Source: Candidatus Faecicola pullistercoris (GTDB lineage: Bacteria > Bacillota > Clostridia > Christensenellales > CAG-917). Taken from it: DNA of 53,414 bases. This document shows, piece by piece, positions 41,066 through 50,313 of this stretch. The number at the start of each line of letters is the position of its first letter. Position 1 is the stretch's first letter. The stretch is from assembly GCA_018714105.1 (NCBI GenBank), contig DVNW01000011.1, positions 1 to 53,414 on the forward strand. Reading direction: 5' to 3'. The position numbers were made by a program, and so were the translations under genes. The notes under the pieces were generated by a model. It ran no database searches. It had not been told where the DNA came from and was given only the letters and a program-made list of their open reading frames with translations.

Positions 41066-42010
41066 ATGGGACTTACCAAATTCGAAAGGGCTCAGGTCAA
41101 GGCAATCGAATTTTGTGCCAACCGGGTCGAAACCACGTATTATCCTCTTCTCGCAAAGAGGTATAAAGGGTTGGAAAAACAAAAAGATCTGCGCTATGCG
41201 CCCGAAGGGAAAAGGGCTTTTCTCGACATAATCCGAAAGGCCGACGCTTCCGAAGCGGCGGCTGAAAGGCCCCTTCTGTTTTATATACACGGCGGCGGCT
41301 GGGCGTCAGGTCTCAGACGCTTACGCAGGTTTTATTGTTATCATTGGGCAGATAAAGGTTATATTTGTGCAAACGTGGGGTACGATTACGCTTTGGACGC
41401 AAAGCATCCCGACCATATAAAACAGCTTTTCAAGGCCATGGAATACGTGCTTGACCGCGCGGAGGAACTGGGCATAGACGCAAACAGAATAGTGCTGGGA
41501 GGCGAGTCCGCAGGCGGACATCTCGCCGCGCTTATGGCGGCTATAGCCACCCATCCCGAACTGTACGAGCTGATAGGTATCGATTTTAAATATAAAAGCC
41601 GTTTTACTCCTGCGGCCTGTCTGCTGCTCAGCGGAATATACGAGCCTTTCCGCGCTGCGGAAACGGGCTTTCCGTTTATATGGGTTTATACGCGCGCGTT
41701 TCTGGGTTACAGCCGCAAGGAGTGCGAAGAGGCCGATACTGCCGTTTTAAACAGGACCTGCGCGCCCGAGCTGTACGCGGATTCGGCTTTTCCGCCCTCG
41801 TTTATAATAGGTTCGGTAAAGGATAAGCTGTTGCCGGAGTCTTACTCGCTTCGCGCCAGGCTCCGAGCGGCGGGCGTTCCGTGCGAACTGTTCGTATGCA
41901 AGGGCATAAACGGCATGCACGCGGCCGCGCTCGATACCGTGCACGGAAAGTGGGGTAAGGAGTGTTTTGAAAAGGCTGCGGAATTTATGCAAACGGTATT
42001 TAATAAGTAA
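41066..42010 (+). CDS. Alpha/beta hydrolase (HSL-type esterase)
   Basis: 314 residues. Hormone-sensitive-lipase-like features: oxyanion motif HGGGW, nucleophile GESAGG, acid Asp in SVKDKLLPE and His in NGMHAAAL. No signal peptide. Carboxyl-ester hydrolase of unknown substrate. GGGGG ribosome binding site just before the ATG. It follows the guaA-like gene by 55 bases and is probably read from the same promoter; a strong terminator ends the unit. Confidence 0.9.
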   Translation: MGLTKFERAQVKAIEFCANRVETTYYPLLAKRYKGLEKQKDLRYAPEGKRAFLDIIRKADASEAAAERPLLFYIHGGGWASGLRRLRRFYCYHWADKGYICANVGYDYALDAKHPDHIKQLFKAMEYVLDRAEELGIDANRIVLGGESAGGHLAALMAAIATHPELYELIGIDFKYKSRFTPAACLLLSGIYEPFRAAETGFPFIWVYTRAFLGYSRKECEEADTAVLNRTCAPELYADSAFPPSFIIGSVKDKLLPESYSLRARLRAAGVPCELFVCKGINGMHAAALDTVHGKWGKECFEKAAEFMQTVFNK

Positions 42011-42040
42011 AAAAAGCCCCGCCGTCGGCGGGGCTTTAAA
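42009..42040. terminator. Bidirectional terminator
   Basis: AAAAAAGCCCCGCC-GTC-GGCGGGGCTTTAAA; serves the esterase gene and the convergent NSS transporter gene. Confidence 0.85.
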
Positions 42041-43654
42041 TTACGCGTTGTTTTCCGCGGGCGATTCTTGCGCGGGAAGAGGTGCGTGCACGTCCACCTT
42101 TTCCATATCGTCCCAGCTTCCGAAATTTTCACCGGCCTTGACGGCAAGAGCTTTGAGGCGCGGTTTTTTGCTTAATATAAGGTTAAGTATAAATCCCGAC
42201 AGCAGCGCGGCTATGCTGAGCGTCCAACCGGTTACGTTGGCAAAAACGCTGTATCCCTGATACAGTCCGCCGTTTCTGAACAGGCTTATCATGTTCATAA
42301 CGCAAAGTATCGCCAGTGTAGCGGGAGCGATAACCTTGATTGTGGAAACAAACCACCATTTCGGCATTTTAAATTTAAGGGTATTTTTATTTATTTCGTC
42401 CAGCACTTTTACGGGGTTGAAGAACCACCCTACGAGTACGCATTCCATAACGCCTACGATAAGCAGGTTATACTGATTGGTCCAGTTGTCCACTATATCC
42501 AGCCACGCGACGCCCGCGCCCGTAATGTAAACTACGGAAATCGCTCCCGCGATAAGCACGATTTTCCTTGTGGTTTTTTTCTTGCTTACGCCGAACTTGT
42601 CCGAGATGGCTGCCGAAATACCCTCGACTATGGAGAAGGCCGAATCTATGGTAAGGGTAACCAGCATAAGATAGAAGAAAACTCCGAACATGGCGTTAAG
42701 CCAGCCTATATCGGTAAGCTGAACTATTGCCATGGGATAAATAATAAAGGCAGTGGTTATACCCGAAGCCGACATATCGTCTACGGTCATGCCGCAGCCG
42801 TACATCGTGGTAAACAGCACGATGCCCGACAGAACGCTTGTAAGAAAATCGGAAACGCCTATGATAAGGGCGTCGGAAACGATATTGGATTTTTTATCCA
42901 GGAAGGAACCGTATGCCACCATTATCGCCATCATAATGGACATGCTGTAAAAGGCCTGTCCTATGGCGTCAACCCACAGAGTGGGGTTTTTGAACGCGGC
43001 CGCTTTGGGGATGAACAGCGCGCTCATGGCGGCGGCGGTATTGTCCATGGTAAAGCCTCTCACGGCGAGAATCAGCAATAAAATTACGGGGATAAACACG
43101 GTGTATTTGACCACTTTGGAAACCGAGCTTGCGCCGTCGCGTATGCAGTAATATATGGCCAGCCAGCTTATTATCAGGCACAGCAGCAGCAGTACGGGGA
43201 TATTGCCGCCCGCGCCCGCAAACGAAGTCGAGCCCGTCATACCCACGGCCTCCGCCCACAGGTTGCTTGCGTCGGCAAGTCCGTCGGGTGCGCCCGTCAT
43301 TCCGGCAAATTTATAGCTTAAAAGGCACATCATTATTACCCATGCGAAAACGGCGGCGTAATAGGTTACGATAAGAAATGCGTTTGCGGTAGCCGCCCAG
43401 CCTATGAATTCGCCTTTTCCGTTAATGCCTTTAAGGGCTACGGGTATACCCGAGCGCATTCTTCTTCCGACGGCAAGTTCCATCATAAGCAGAGGCAGGG
43501 CGATAACCAGCATGGCAAGAACGTAAGCCAGCAGGAAAGAGCCGCCGCCGTGCTTAGCCGCAAGACCGGGAAAACGCCAGGCGTTTCCCAGGCCGACCGC
43601 CGAACCTATGGAGGCAAGAATAAAGGTAAATCTCGAAGGCCATTTTTCTCTCAT
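42041..43654 (-). CDS. Neurotransmitter:sodium symporter (NSS) family transporter
   Basis: 537 residues, 12 membrane helices of the LeuT fold. The sodium site region of helix 1 is SIGSAVGLGNAWRFPGLAAKHGGGSF and helix 8 carries TLTIDSAFSIVEG. NSS proteins import amino acids with sodium. The start at 43654 begins MREKWPSRFTF, the usual NSS opening, with GGAG seven bases upstream; the longer frame to 43738 has no signal. It lies downstream of the MerR-type regulator and could be its target (inference). Confidence 0.93.
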   Translation of the reverse strand: MREKWPSRFTFILASIGSAVGLGNAWRFPGLAAKHGGGSFLLAYVLAMLVIALPLLMMELAVGRRMRSGIPVALKGINGKGEFIGWAATANAFLIVTYYAAVFAWVIMMCLLSYKFAGMTGAPDGLADASNLWAEAVGMTGSTSFAGAGGNIPVLLLLCLIISWLAIYYCIRDGASSVSKVVKYTVFIPVILLLILAVRGFTMDNTAAAMSALFIPKAAAFKNPTLWVDAIGQAFYSMSIMMAIMVAYGSFLDKKSNIVSDALIIGVSDFLTSVLSGIVLFTTMYGCGMTVDDMSASGITTAFIIYPMAIVQLTDIGWLNAMFGVFFYLMLVTLTIDSAFSIVEGISAAISDKFGVSKKKTTRKIVLIAGAISVVYITGAGVAWLDIVDNWTNQYNLLIVGVMECVLVGWFFNPVKVLDEINKNTLKFKMPKWWFVSTIKVIAPATLAILCVMNMISLFRNGGLYQGYSVFANVTGWTLSIAALLSGFILNLILSKKPRLKALAVKAGENFGSWDDMEKVDVHAPLPAQESPAENNA

Positions 43655-43738
43655 ACCGATCTCCTGAAAATAGGGAAATAAATAATAATATAGTTTATAT
43701 AAAAAATGACAAAAGAGCAAGCAAAAAGCAAAAAGCAT

Positions 43739-43767
43739 TAAAAAAAACGGCCTTTGCGCCGCTTTTT
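43739..43767 (-). terminator. Probable terminator after the MerR gene
   Basis: Minus strand AAAAAAAGCGGCGCAAAGGCCGTTTTTTTT: short imperfect hairpin CGGC/GCCG with long flanking A and T runs. Confidence 0.6.
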
Positions 43768-44487
43768 TTATTTTTTGTAATCCGTGCTCACTTCAGTGCA
43801 GTTGGATTTTACTCCGCAGTGAGGGCAGGTCAGAAGCCTTGTCGTCGGGGTATGTCTTCCCAAAGTCTGTTTAAAGGAAATGCCGAAAACGTGTCCGCAT
43901 AATGGGCAGAGATATTTCACCGATTTGAGGTAATACAGAGTAAGCGCCGCGCAGATGATAACGGCAGGCACGTAGCCCGCGGCAAGCCAGGCCCAGCTTT
44001 TAAACCAGGCGGCAAGCGCGATGCCCGCAATCTGAACGAGGTCGGCCGCAATACCCCAGGCCAGCATTACCGCGTGAGTTTTTTTAAGGGATTTCTTATT
44101 CAGAAGTTCGCTTACCGTAAGAACGGCGTCGTCGGACAGTTCGTTATTTTGTATGCGCGAGCAAAGCAAATTGATTTTTTGCAATTTGCGTTCGTTTTTA
44201 CTGAGTTCCTCTTTGGTTTTAAGGGCCTGCGCGTGAAGGAAGTCCGAAAGCAGCGACGTTTTGTTTTCGGACGTAAGCAGTTTTCTGATTTCGCCGAGCG
44301 AGAGGCCCAGCGCTTTGTAAGAGCAAATGAGTTTTAAAGCGAACAGTTCGCTTTCGCCGTAAAGTCTGCGGTTGCCTTCCGAATAGGCCACGGGCTTTAA
44401 AAGGCCTTGCTTGTCGTAAAACTGTACCGTCCGTACGCTGACTTCGCAGAACGAGGCGAGTTCGCCCGAAGAATATTGTTTTTCCAT
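43768..44487 (-). CDS. MerR-family regulator anchored in the membrane, with C-terminal zinc ribbon
   Basis: 239 residues in an unusual layout. Residues 1-72 are a MerR winged helix (YSSGELASFCEVSVRTVQFYDKQGLL, LGLSLGEIRKLL); 75-115 form the dimer coiled coil; 139-160 and 166-187 are two hydrophobic helices; and 192-230 hold two CxxC pairs, C194/C197 (LCPLCGH) and C221/C224 (TCPHCGV), a zinc ribbon. With two membrane passes both ends face the cytoplasm. It may sense a membrane or metal/redox signal. AGGAGG site before the ATG. The 92-base upstream gap holds a MerR-like dyad. Confidence 0.85.
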   Translation of the reverse strand: MEKQYSSGELASFCEVSVRTVQFYDKQGLLKPVAYSEGNRRLYGESELFALKLICSYKALGLSLGEIRKLLTSENKTSLLSDFLHAQALKTKEELSKNERKLQKINLLCSRIQNNELSDDAVLTVSELLNKKSLKKTHAVMLAWGIAADLVQIAGIALAAWFKSWAWLAAGYVPAVIICAALTLYYLKSVKYLCPLCGHVFGISFKQTLGRHTPTTRLLTCPHCGVKSNCTEVSTDYKK

Positions 44488-44509
44488 AAAAATTACCTCC
44501 TGATAAGGC

Positions 44510-44533
44510 TACTTTACAACATTACGCAAGGTA
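44510..44533. promoter_or_regulatory. Imperfect dyad upstream of the MerR gene, possible autoregulatory site
   Basis: TACTTTACAAC (44510-44520) and, inverted, TACCTTGCGTAA (44522-44533) share TAC-TT-C positions. The site lies where a MerR protein would bind its own promoter. No fully convincing -10 was found. Confidence 0.4.
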
Positions 44534-44578
44534 ACGAGCAAGCGATTTTGACACGAATTTTAAAAATTATGCAAATTT

Positions 44579-45706
44579 TCAGAAAATAAAATAACAAGTC
44601 AGGGTAAGAAGAGCCAGAACGGAAAAATTGAACGCGTGGAAACACAGCAGGTATTTTCCTGCCTTACCGGGCTGATAAAGGCAGAACTGTTTGAATGTTA
44701 TAAGGCTTGCAAGCGAGGAAACCAAGCTGCCCACGCCGCCGATGTTTACCGCCACCAGAAGGGGGGCGTAGTTATCGGTAAATCCCGACAGCAGAACGGC
44801 CGAAGGCACGTTGCTTATAAACTGACAGCATACCACGCCGGTAAGCAGTACGTCCTTTTGCAAAAGTCCTTCGAAAAAGGCCCTTACTTCGGGGATTCTG
44901 GCGAGGTTTCCCGAAAATATAAAAAACATACAAAAGGTCAGAAGCAGCACATAATCTACTTTAAGCAGCGCATCGCGGTCCATAAACAGCAGAATCGGTA
45001 TAAATAAAAGGCCCGTCCAATAAGGGACCACCCTGAAAACTATTATTATCGCGTAAGCAAACATAATAAAATACACGACGGCTTTTTTTATGTCCAGTTT
45101 TTTGATGAATTCGTTTTCGAACTCGAAGGATTCTTTTTTGATAAAAGCGCAGCACAGCGCGAGAACGGCAACCGCAATAAGAGTCGGCAGCCACATAATA
45201 CCGAAGAATTCGGCCGTGGGCACGGAAAAGAAATTGTAAATATAAAGGTTCTGCGGGTTGCCGAACGGGGTAAGCATGCCTCCGAGGTTAGCCGAGGCCG
45301 TCTGCAATATAAATGTAGGCATCATAAATTTTTCCTTTCCCGTCGAGGAAAGGACTATATAGCCGAGCGGAAGAAAGGTCAGCAGAGCCATATCGTTGGC
45401 GATAAGCATGGAAGCGAAATAGGTTACGAACACGAGGGCGGTAATCGCCGCGCGCGTGTTTTTGAACAGTACTATTATTTTGCGCGCCAGTATACGGAAA
45501 AACATGATGTTTCTCAGCGCGCAGATGACGGCCAGCATGCAAAACAGGCTTACCAGAGTTTTAAGGTCGAAATAACCCGCGTACAGCGAGTCGGGCGGCA
45601 CGATGAAGCATGAAACGGCCGCGCACAGCGCGGCAATCACGAAAACGGTGTTGCGCCTTACAAAAAGGCCGGTTTTTTTAAGAAAGGTCCAGAACCCGAA
45701 ATGCAT
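44579..45706 (-). CDS. SLC13/CitM/ArsB-type permease
   Basis: 375 residues with about ten hydrophobic segments, of the ion-transporter superfamily. Two symmetry-related loops are visible: NLGGMLTPFGNPQNLYIY and FISNVPSAVLLSGF, the patterns of SLC13/NhaD/ArsB relatives. Likely carries a dicarboxylate, citrate or other anion; the substrate cannot be told. Transcribed in the same direction as the MerR regulator 92 bases downstream. Start at 45706 has GGAG close by. Confidence 0.85.
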   Translation of the reverse strand: MHFGFWTFLKKTGLFVRRNTVFVIAALCAAVSCFIVPPDSLYAGYFDLKTLVSLFCMLAVICALRNIMFFRILARKIIVLFKNTRAAITALVFVTYFASMLIANDMALLTFLPLGYIVLSSTGKEKFMMPTFILQTASANLGGMLTPFGNPQNLYIYNFFSVPTAEFFGIMWLPTLIAVAVLALCCAFIKKESFEFENEFIKKLDIKKAVVYFIMFAYAIIIVFRVVPYWTGLLFIPILLFMDRDALLKVDYVLLLTFCMFFIFSGNLARIPEVRAFFEGLLQKDVLLTGVVCCQFISNVPSAVLLSGFTDNYAPLLVAVNIGGVGSLVSSLASLITFKQFCLYQPGKAGKYLLCFHAFNFSVLALLTLTCYFIF

Positions 45707-45765
45707 ACAATCTCCTTAAACGATATATGATTTTAGCACCGAAAAGGAAAATAGTCAAACAAACT

Positions 45766-45797
45766 TCAAACAAAAATGCGCCCCTTTTGGGGCGCAT
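45766..45797 (-). terminator. Terminator of the large InlB-repeat lipoprotein gene
   Basis: Minus strand ATGCGCCCC-AAAA-GGGGCGCAT followed by TTTTGTTTG, 18 bases after the stop. Confidence 0.9.
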
Positions 45798-45814
45798 GCC
45801 TGTTATTTTAAAAT

Positions 45815-48800
45815 TTATTGTTTAACCCATATGAACGAGTCTCCGTCCGCCTGAGAGACATAACAGGAAGAGGGCAGAACGGCTTCTCCGCCGTTGACCG
45901 TGGCGGATTTTGTCTGAGTGTAAGTTAGGGTAAAGGTTTTGCCGTTCGGATAAACGGCTTCATGAGAGGTTAAGGTCAGGTCAGCCGCGTCGGCAGCATG
46001 TACGTTTACGACCGCGTCGGGGGATTCGCAGTTAATCTCCGCGGCAAGGTTGCCGTTGACGTTAAGCGTACCGTTGACGGTGAAAACTGCATCGTTATTT
46101 CCGTCAGCGCCGTTCGGGAGGTAGGGATAATGCAATCTGGGCGAGCCTGCGAAAACGAGTCCTGCTTCGGAAGAGAAGTCCTCGACGAAGGTGCTGTCGT
46201 AGGTAATAATAGAACCCGTAAGTTTCTGATTGAGCGAAATTATATTAAGTACTGCGTCCTCGGCCACGTTGAGCGAAGCTCCGGGCATGATTTTGTACAT
46301 CTGTCGGAGATTGTACTCGCCGTCGCGCAGAGTGATTGAAGAATAGGTATAAGGAATTCCCAGGAAGACGCCCGAAGTACCTATAATGTTCATTATGTTA
46401 AGCGGGTTATCTTTGCCTCCGCCGTAAATATCGAGCGTAGTGCGGAATTCGTATTCGGGTTCGTAGGAAGCGGTTTCGGGACTGTATCTCGGGTTGGCAA
46501 TCCTTGTGGTTTTCTTGACTACCTTTCCGCCTTCCGAAAGCGAGATTATACCGTCGGTGCCGATAACGGCTACCAGAGCCTCGTTATACGTGCCGCCGGC
46601 GTAAAGCATGGCGTAAACCTTTTCGGCAGAGCCGTAATTAATAACGTATTCGGTAAGTATATTTGGAGCTTCGAAGATATTGAAAGGAGCAATCCCGCGG
46701 GAATACACGTTGTTGGAGTTTGTGCCGCCTCTGTAATCCTTGACTGTGAACGGAAGTCTTGCTTCGGCGCCGTCAAACAATTCGGTTTTACCGTTGCCCT
46801 CGATATAGCCGTTGCAGTCCAGAACGCCGTATACGCTGATAATACCGTCGAGGTTTATGACCGCGCAGTAGGAAGACGTATGTCCCTGATACGGCTGATT
46901 CGACCGGGCAAAGCCCGTTATACCGCCTACCGAAAGCATTCCTCTGACGACCAGAGAGGCGTTTTCGGGAATTACCAGCGAGAGAATGTTGTAAGAAAGG
47001 TCGGGATATTCTCTGTCGGTATCTGTGCCGCCTTTGGCTCTGCCGTATTTGCCCAGCGCGTAGGGGAGATGCAGGGTCACTCCCTGAGGAACGGTATAAG
47101 CACCGGCGGGCAAAACGTGCCCGTCGGGATTATAAACCATATACATATCGCCGGAAGTCATGTCGCCGAGGTAATCGAAAGCCGATGCGACGTCGTAAAA
47201 ATATCTGTCGTCGGCCCGAGCCACGGCGGGAATGAACATTCCCGTCACCGCCCACAGATCGCTGCGGCCGTCTATAACCGTACAGTCTGCCGATGCGGCT
47301 CCCTGCGTCGAGGCCCAACCCGCACAGGCGAACTTGCCTTCCTTGCCGGCATATATTCCCTCGAATTCGGTGGGCAGAGCCGTAACGGACGACAGCAAAG
47401 TGCCGTGTTCGAGCGACAGGGTGACGGTTTCGGAATAGTGGAAAGTAACTTCGTAAACTTCCTGTTCTGTAGCAAAGAAATATCTGACGTCGCAGTCGAG
47501 AGCGGATACCTCGAAAGTATAGTTGTTTCCGCCCGAAACGGGAGCGGTGGTTAAGGCTTCGAATTTGACAAAGCCCTGTTCTTTATCCGAAGCGTATTCC
47601 ACGTACATATACGAGGTAGAGCCCGTAGGGGCGAATACGGTCACGGTAAAGCCGTCGTGAGAAACGTAAGACGGCGGCGGAGCAACAAGCCCGAAGCCGT
47701 CGATAACGTCGTTCAAATCCGATACATATTCAACCGAATACGGGTTTTCGGGAGTCGTTTCGTACGAATAAACAATGTAATAAGTTTTCTGACTATCAAA
47801 TACGAAGGCAGGTTTGTCGGCAAGCAGAGCGTTATATTCCGCTCCGCCTTTTTCTATCGCCCTGTCGGCAGGCAGAGAACTGTCGGTAAGGGCAAACAGG
47901 GTTTTGCCGTCTTTTTCGTACGTTACGGGCGAATAAGATTTACCTTCAAGAACAAAGGGGAGTGCCTCGAAACCGCCTACGAAAGCAACGTTGTTGATAT
48001 AATCCGACGAGGTGGGAATTTTGGCCGTAACGGGATTTCCCTCGTAGTCATAATAAGTTCCGTCGTATACGGATACCGCGTAATTCAGACCCTGAACGTA
48101 AATGCTCGAAGTGGCTGTAATTACAAATTCGTACATGCAGTAGGAAACGCCGTCGACTTCGCCTATGCTTCTGTAAAGAAGTATTTCGTCGTTGACTTTG
48201 ACCACGGGCACGAACTCGGCGCCGTCCGCGCCTTTCGCGTAGAATCTTACCGTGGAGCCGTATTCAAACGAAGTCGCGTCGATGATAAAGTCGGCATTGT
48301 CGACAGAGGCAATCACAAACAGTTGTCCGAGTCGGAGGTTTTCTGCGGCCACGGGTTCGTCGGAGGTGAATTCTAGAGAGTAGAAACCGTCGCTGTCGGG
48401 GGTGAGCTCTGAGCCGGCGTATGTAACCGTCATATCCTCGGCGTAAACACCCTCGCGCTTTATGAGTCTGAATTTCTGCGAAGGGCTGTCATACCTGCCC
48501 GAAACCGAGTTAAGAGGGCTGCCGTCCTCGTCGACGGCGTAAACGAATTCGTTATCGGGAAGGGCGACGGTATAGATTCTGGCCTGTTCGGAAAACTCGG
48601 GATAAAACGTAGTATCGCTCAGGATGGGTGTTTGGGTAAGGTCTTTATCCCAGCCCTTAAAAGTATAAACGGTGGTATTGTCCGTATTTTTTATAGGCGT
48701 GCGGTCGTTGTATTCGGCAAACGCTCCGTGTTCGACGCGGATTCTTACCGTAAAAGTGGGGCATTGGAAGGTCACTGTGTGCATGACGGGCGACCAGACG

Positions 48801-49285
48801 ACGTTGAATACGGTATCCTGCGTAATAGGCTCGGCAAAGGACCTGTCCCATGTATATATTACGTAAGGGGTGCCGTCGGGATAAGTTTTACTGGGTATTC
48901 CGCCCTTTTCGTTGTCGTAAAGGACTATATCTCCGTGTTCGACCTCGGTGGAGTACAGCAGAGTATCATCGTTCATGAATTTTACGGTGTAAGATTTGAT
49001 TTTCCATACGGCGGCAACGTCTATATTATCGCCTACTTTGAACGATTCGCCCGCCGCAAGGACCTTATCGGCAACCTGCCAGCCAACGAATTCGTATCCT
49101 TCCTCGGCGTTCGGGGGCGACGGCAAGGCGTAGCTGTCGCCTTGCCGCACCTCGGTAGAATACATCAGCTCTCCGTCGTTGTAAAAGGAAACGGTATAAG
49201 TCTTTTTAGTACAGGCGGTCAGAAGCCCGGCAGAAAGCGCGAGGACGGCCGCCAGAACGATTATCAAAAAACGGTATTTTTTCAT
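45815..49285 (-). CDS. Large surface lipoprotein with InlB B-repeats
   Basis: 1156 residues. Signal peptide with lipobox LTAC (Cys25). Three InlB B-repeat (Flg_new) modules follow at about 28-95, 96-165 and 166-235, each with YTVxF, a STEVRQGD/STEVEHGD turn and a GW or TW motif; a further copy appears near 625-700 (YEVTFHYSETVTLSLEHG). The rest is beta-rich with no known domain; the C-terminal part (about 790-1140: VTLHLPYA, VIPENASLVVRGMLSV, VFTVNGTLNVNGNL) looks like a right-handed beta-helix typical of adhesins. Probably a surface adhesion or substrate-binding protein. GGAGG before the ATG. Confidence 0.82.
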   Translation of the reverse strand: MKKYRFLIIVLAAVLALSAGLLTACTKKTYTVSFYNDGELMYSTEVRQGDSYALPSPPNAEEGYEFVGWQVADKVLAAGESFKVGDNIDVAAVWKIKSYTVKFMNDDTLLYSTEVEHGDIVLYDNEKGGIPSKTYPDGTPYVIYTWDRSFAEPITQDTVFNVVWSPVMHTVTFQCPTFTVRIRVEHGAFAEYNDRTPIKNTDNTTVYTFKGWDKDLTQTPILSDTTFYPEFSEQARIYTVALPDNEFVYAVDEDGSPLNSVSGRYDSPSQKFRLIKREGVYAEDMTVTYAGSELTPDSDGFYSLEFTSDEPVAAENLRLGQLFVIASVDNADFIIDATSFEYGSTVRFYAKGADGAEFVPVVKVNDEILLYRSIGEVDGVSYCMYEFVITATSSIYVQGLNYAVSVYDGTYYDYEGNPVTAKIPTSSDYINNVAFVGGFEALPFVLEGKSYSPVTYEKDGKTLFALTDSSLPADRAIEKGGAEYNALLADKPAFVFDSQKTYYIVYSYETTPENPYSVEYVSDLNDVIDGFGLVAPPPSYVSHDGFTVTVFAPTGSTSYMYVEYASDKEQGFVKFEALTTAPVSGGNNYTFEVSALDCDVRYFFATEQEVYEVTFHYSETVTLSLEHGTLLSSVTALPTEFEGIYAGKEGKFACAGWASTQGAASADCTVIDGRSDLWAVTGMFIPAVARADDRYFYDVASAFDYLGDMTSGDMYMVYNPDGHVLPAGAYTVPQGVTLHLPYALGKYGRAKGGTDTDREYPDLSYNILSLVIPENASLVVRGMLSVGGITGFARSNQPYQGHTSSYCAVINLDGIISVYGVLDCNGYIEGNGKTELFDGAEARLPFTVKDYRGGTNSNNVYSRGIAPFNIFEAPNILTEYVINYGSAEKVYAMLYAGGTYNEALVAVIGTDGIISLSEGGKVVKKTTRIANPRYSPETASYEPEYEFRTTLDIYGGGKDNPLNIMNIIGTSGVFLGIPYTYSSITLRDGEYNLRQMYKIMPGASLNVAEDAVLNIISLNQKLTGSIITYDSTFVEDFSSEAGLVFAGSPRLHYPYLPNGADGNNDAVFTVNGTLNVNGNLAAEINCESPDAVVNVHAADAADLTLTSHEAVYPNGKTFTLTYTQTKSATVNGGEAVLPSSCYVSQADGDSFIWVKQ

Positions 49286-49427
49286 AAACCCTCCGATATA
49301 GTTATATATCAAACCAAGTATAGCAAATAAGGAAAAACAGGTCAAGCGGGGAAAGTGCCCGAAATATAGGTAAAAAAAGGCACCAAAGTCAGCAAAGCCG
49401 AATAAAATGTTAAAAAGGAAGTGAACT

Positions 49428-50285
49428 ATGAAAGAAACGGCTTATTATAACGGCAAAACCGCGCGTCTTGCCCGTCTGCGCGTACCGGCAACGGACAGGG
49501 CGTTTTATTTCGGCGACGGCGTATATGACGCGGCATACGGCCGAAACGGCAGAATACATGCGCTTGACGAGCATATCGACAGATTTTTCGGAAGTGCCGA
49601 AGCGGTGGGCATAACCGTGCCCGAAAGCAAGGCGGGCATAAAGGAAATAATAACCCGGCTGGCCGTCCGTTCGCCGCTGAAAGATCAATTTGTCTATTTT
49701 CAGGTCAGCAGGGGAAGCGGCATACGCGAGCATTCCTACCCCGACGGAGTAAAGGGCAATCTGTTCGTAATGGTAAAAGAGGGCAAAATCCGGAACGTAA
49801 ATCTTCCCGTGAAACTGATAACGGTAAAAGATACCCGTTTTTTGCATTGCAACGTCAAATCGCTCAACCTTCTGCCCTCGGTGATGGCCGCCAAGGCGGC
49901 GGAGCGCGAGGGCTGCGACGAGGCCGTATTCGTAAGAGACGGGGCGGTAACCGAGTGTTCTCACAGCAATATATTCGTTTTAAAAGAGGGCAGACTGATA
50001 ACGGCGCCGGCCGACAACCGTATTCTGGCGGGTGTATGCAGGGCGCATCTGCTGCGGCTATGCGAAAAAGAAGGAATACCTGCCGAGGAGCGTGAGTATT
50101 CCGAAGCAGAACTGTACGAAGCCGACGAAATCCTGCTTACCAGTGCGGGGTCGTTCTGTCTGCGTGCGAGCGAGCTTAACAAAAAGCCTGTCGGAATGAA
50201 GGACGAAAACCTCGCGAGGTTTTTGCAACAGGCGCTTGTAGCCGAGTTTGAAGAAGCGGTAAATCCGCAACAATCCAAAGTTTAA
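49428..50285 (+). CDS. dat: D-amino acid aminotransferase (class IV)
   Basis: 285 residues, PLP fold type IV. DRAFYFGDGVYDAAY near the start, catalytic K144 in HCNVKSLNLLPSV, VTECSHSNIF and the phosphate-cup TSAGSF are diagnostic. The enzyme interconverts D-alanine and D-glutamate with 2-oxo acids, providing D-glutamate for peptidoglycan. Followed 28 bases later by alanine racemase, which supplies D-alanine; together they form a D-amino-acid module for the cell wall. GGAAG before the ATG. Confidence 0.93.
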   Translation: MKETAYYNGKTARLARLRVPATDRAFYFGDGVYDAAYGRNGRIHALDEHIDRFFGSAEAVGITVPESKAGIKEIITRLAVRSPLKDQFVYFQVSRGSGIREHSYPDGVKGNLFVMVKEGKIRNVNLPVKLITVKDTRFLHCNVKSLNLLPSVMAAKAAEREGCDEAVFVRDGAVTECSHSNIFVLKEGRLITAPADNRILAGVCRAHLLRLCEKEGIPAEEREYSEAELYEADEILLTSAGSFCLRASELNKKPVGMKDENLARFLQQALVAEFEEAVNPQQSKV

Positions 50286-50313
50286 ACGTTAAAACGGATT
50301 ATTAAAACAGTGA

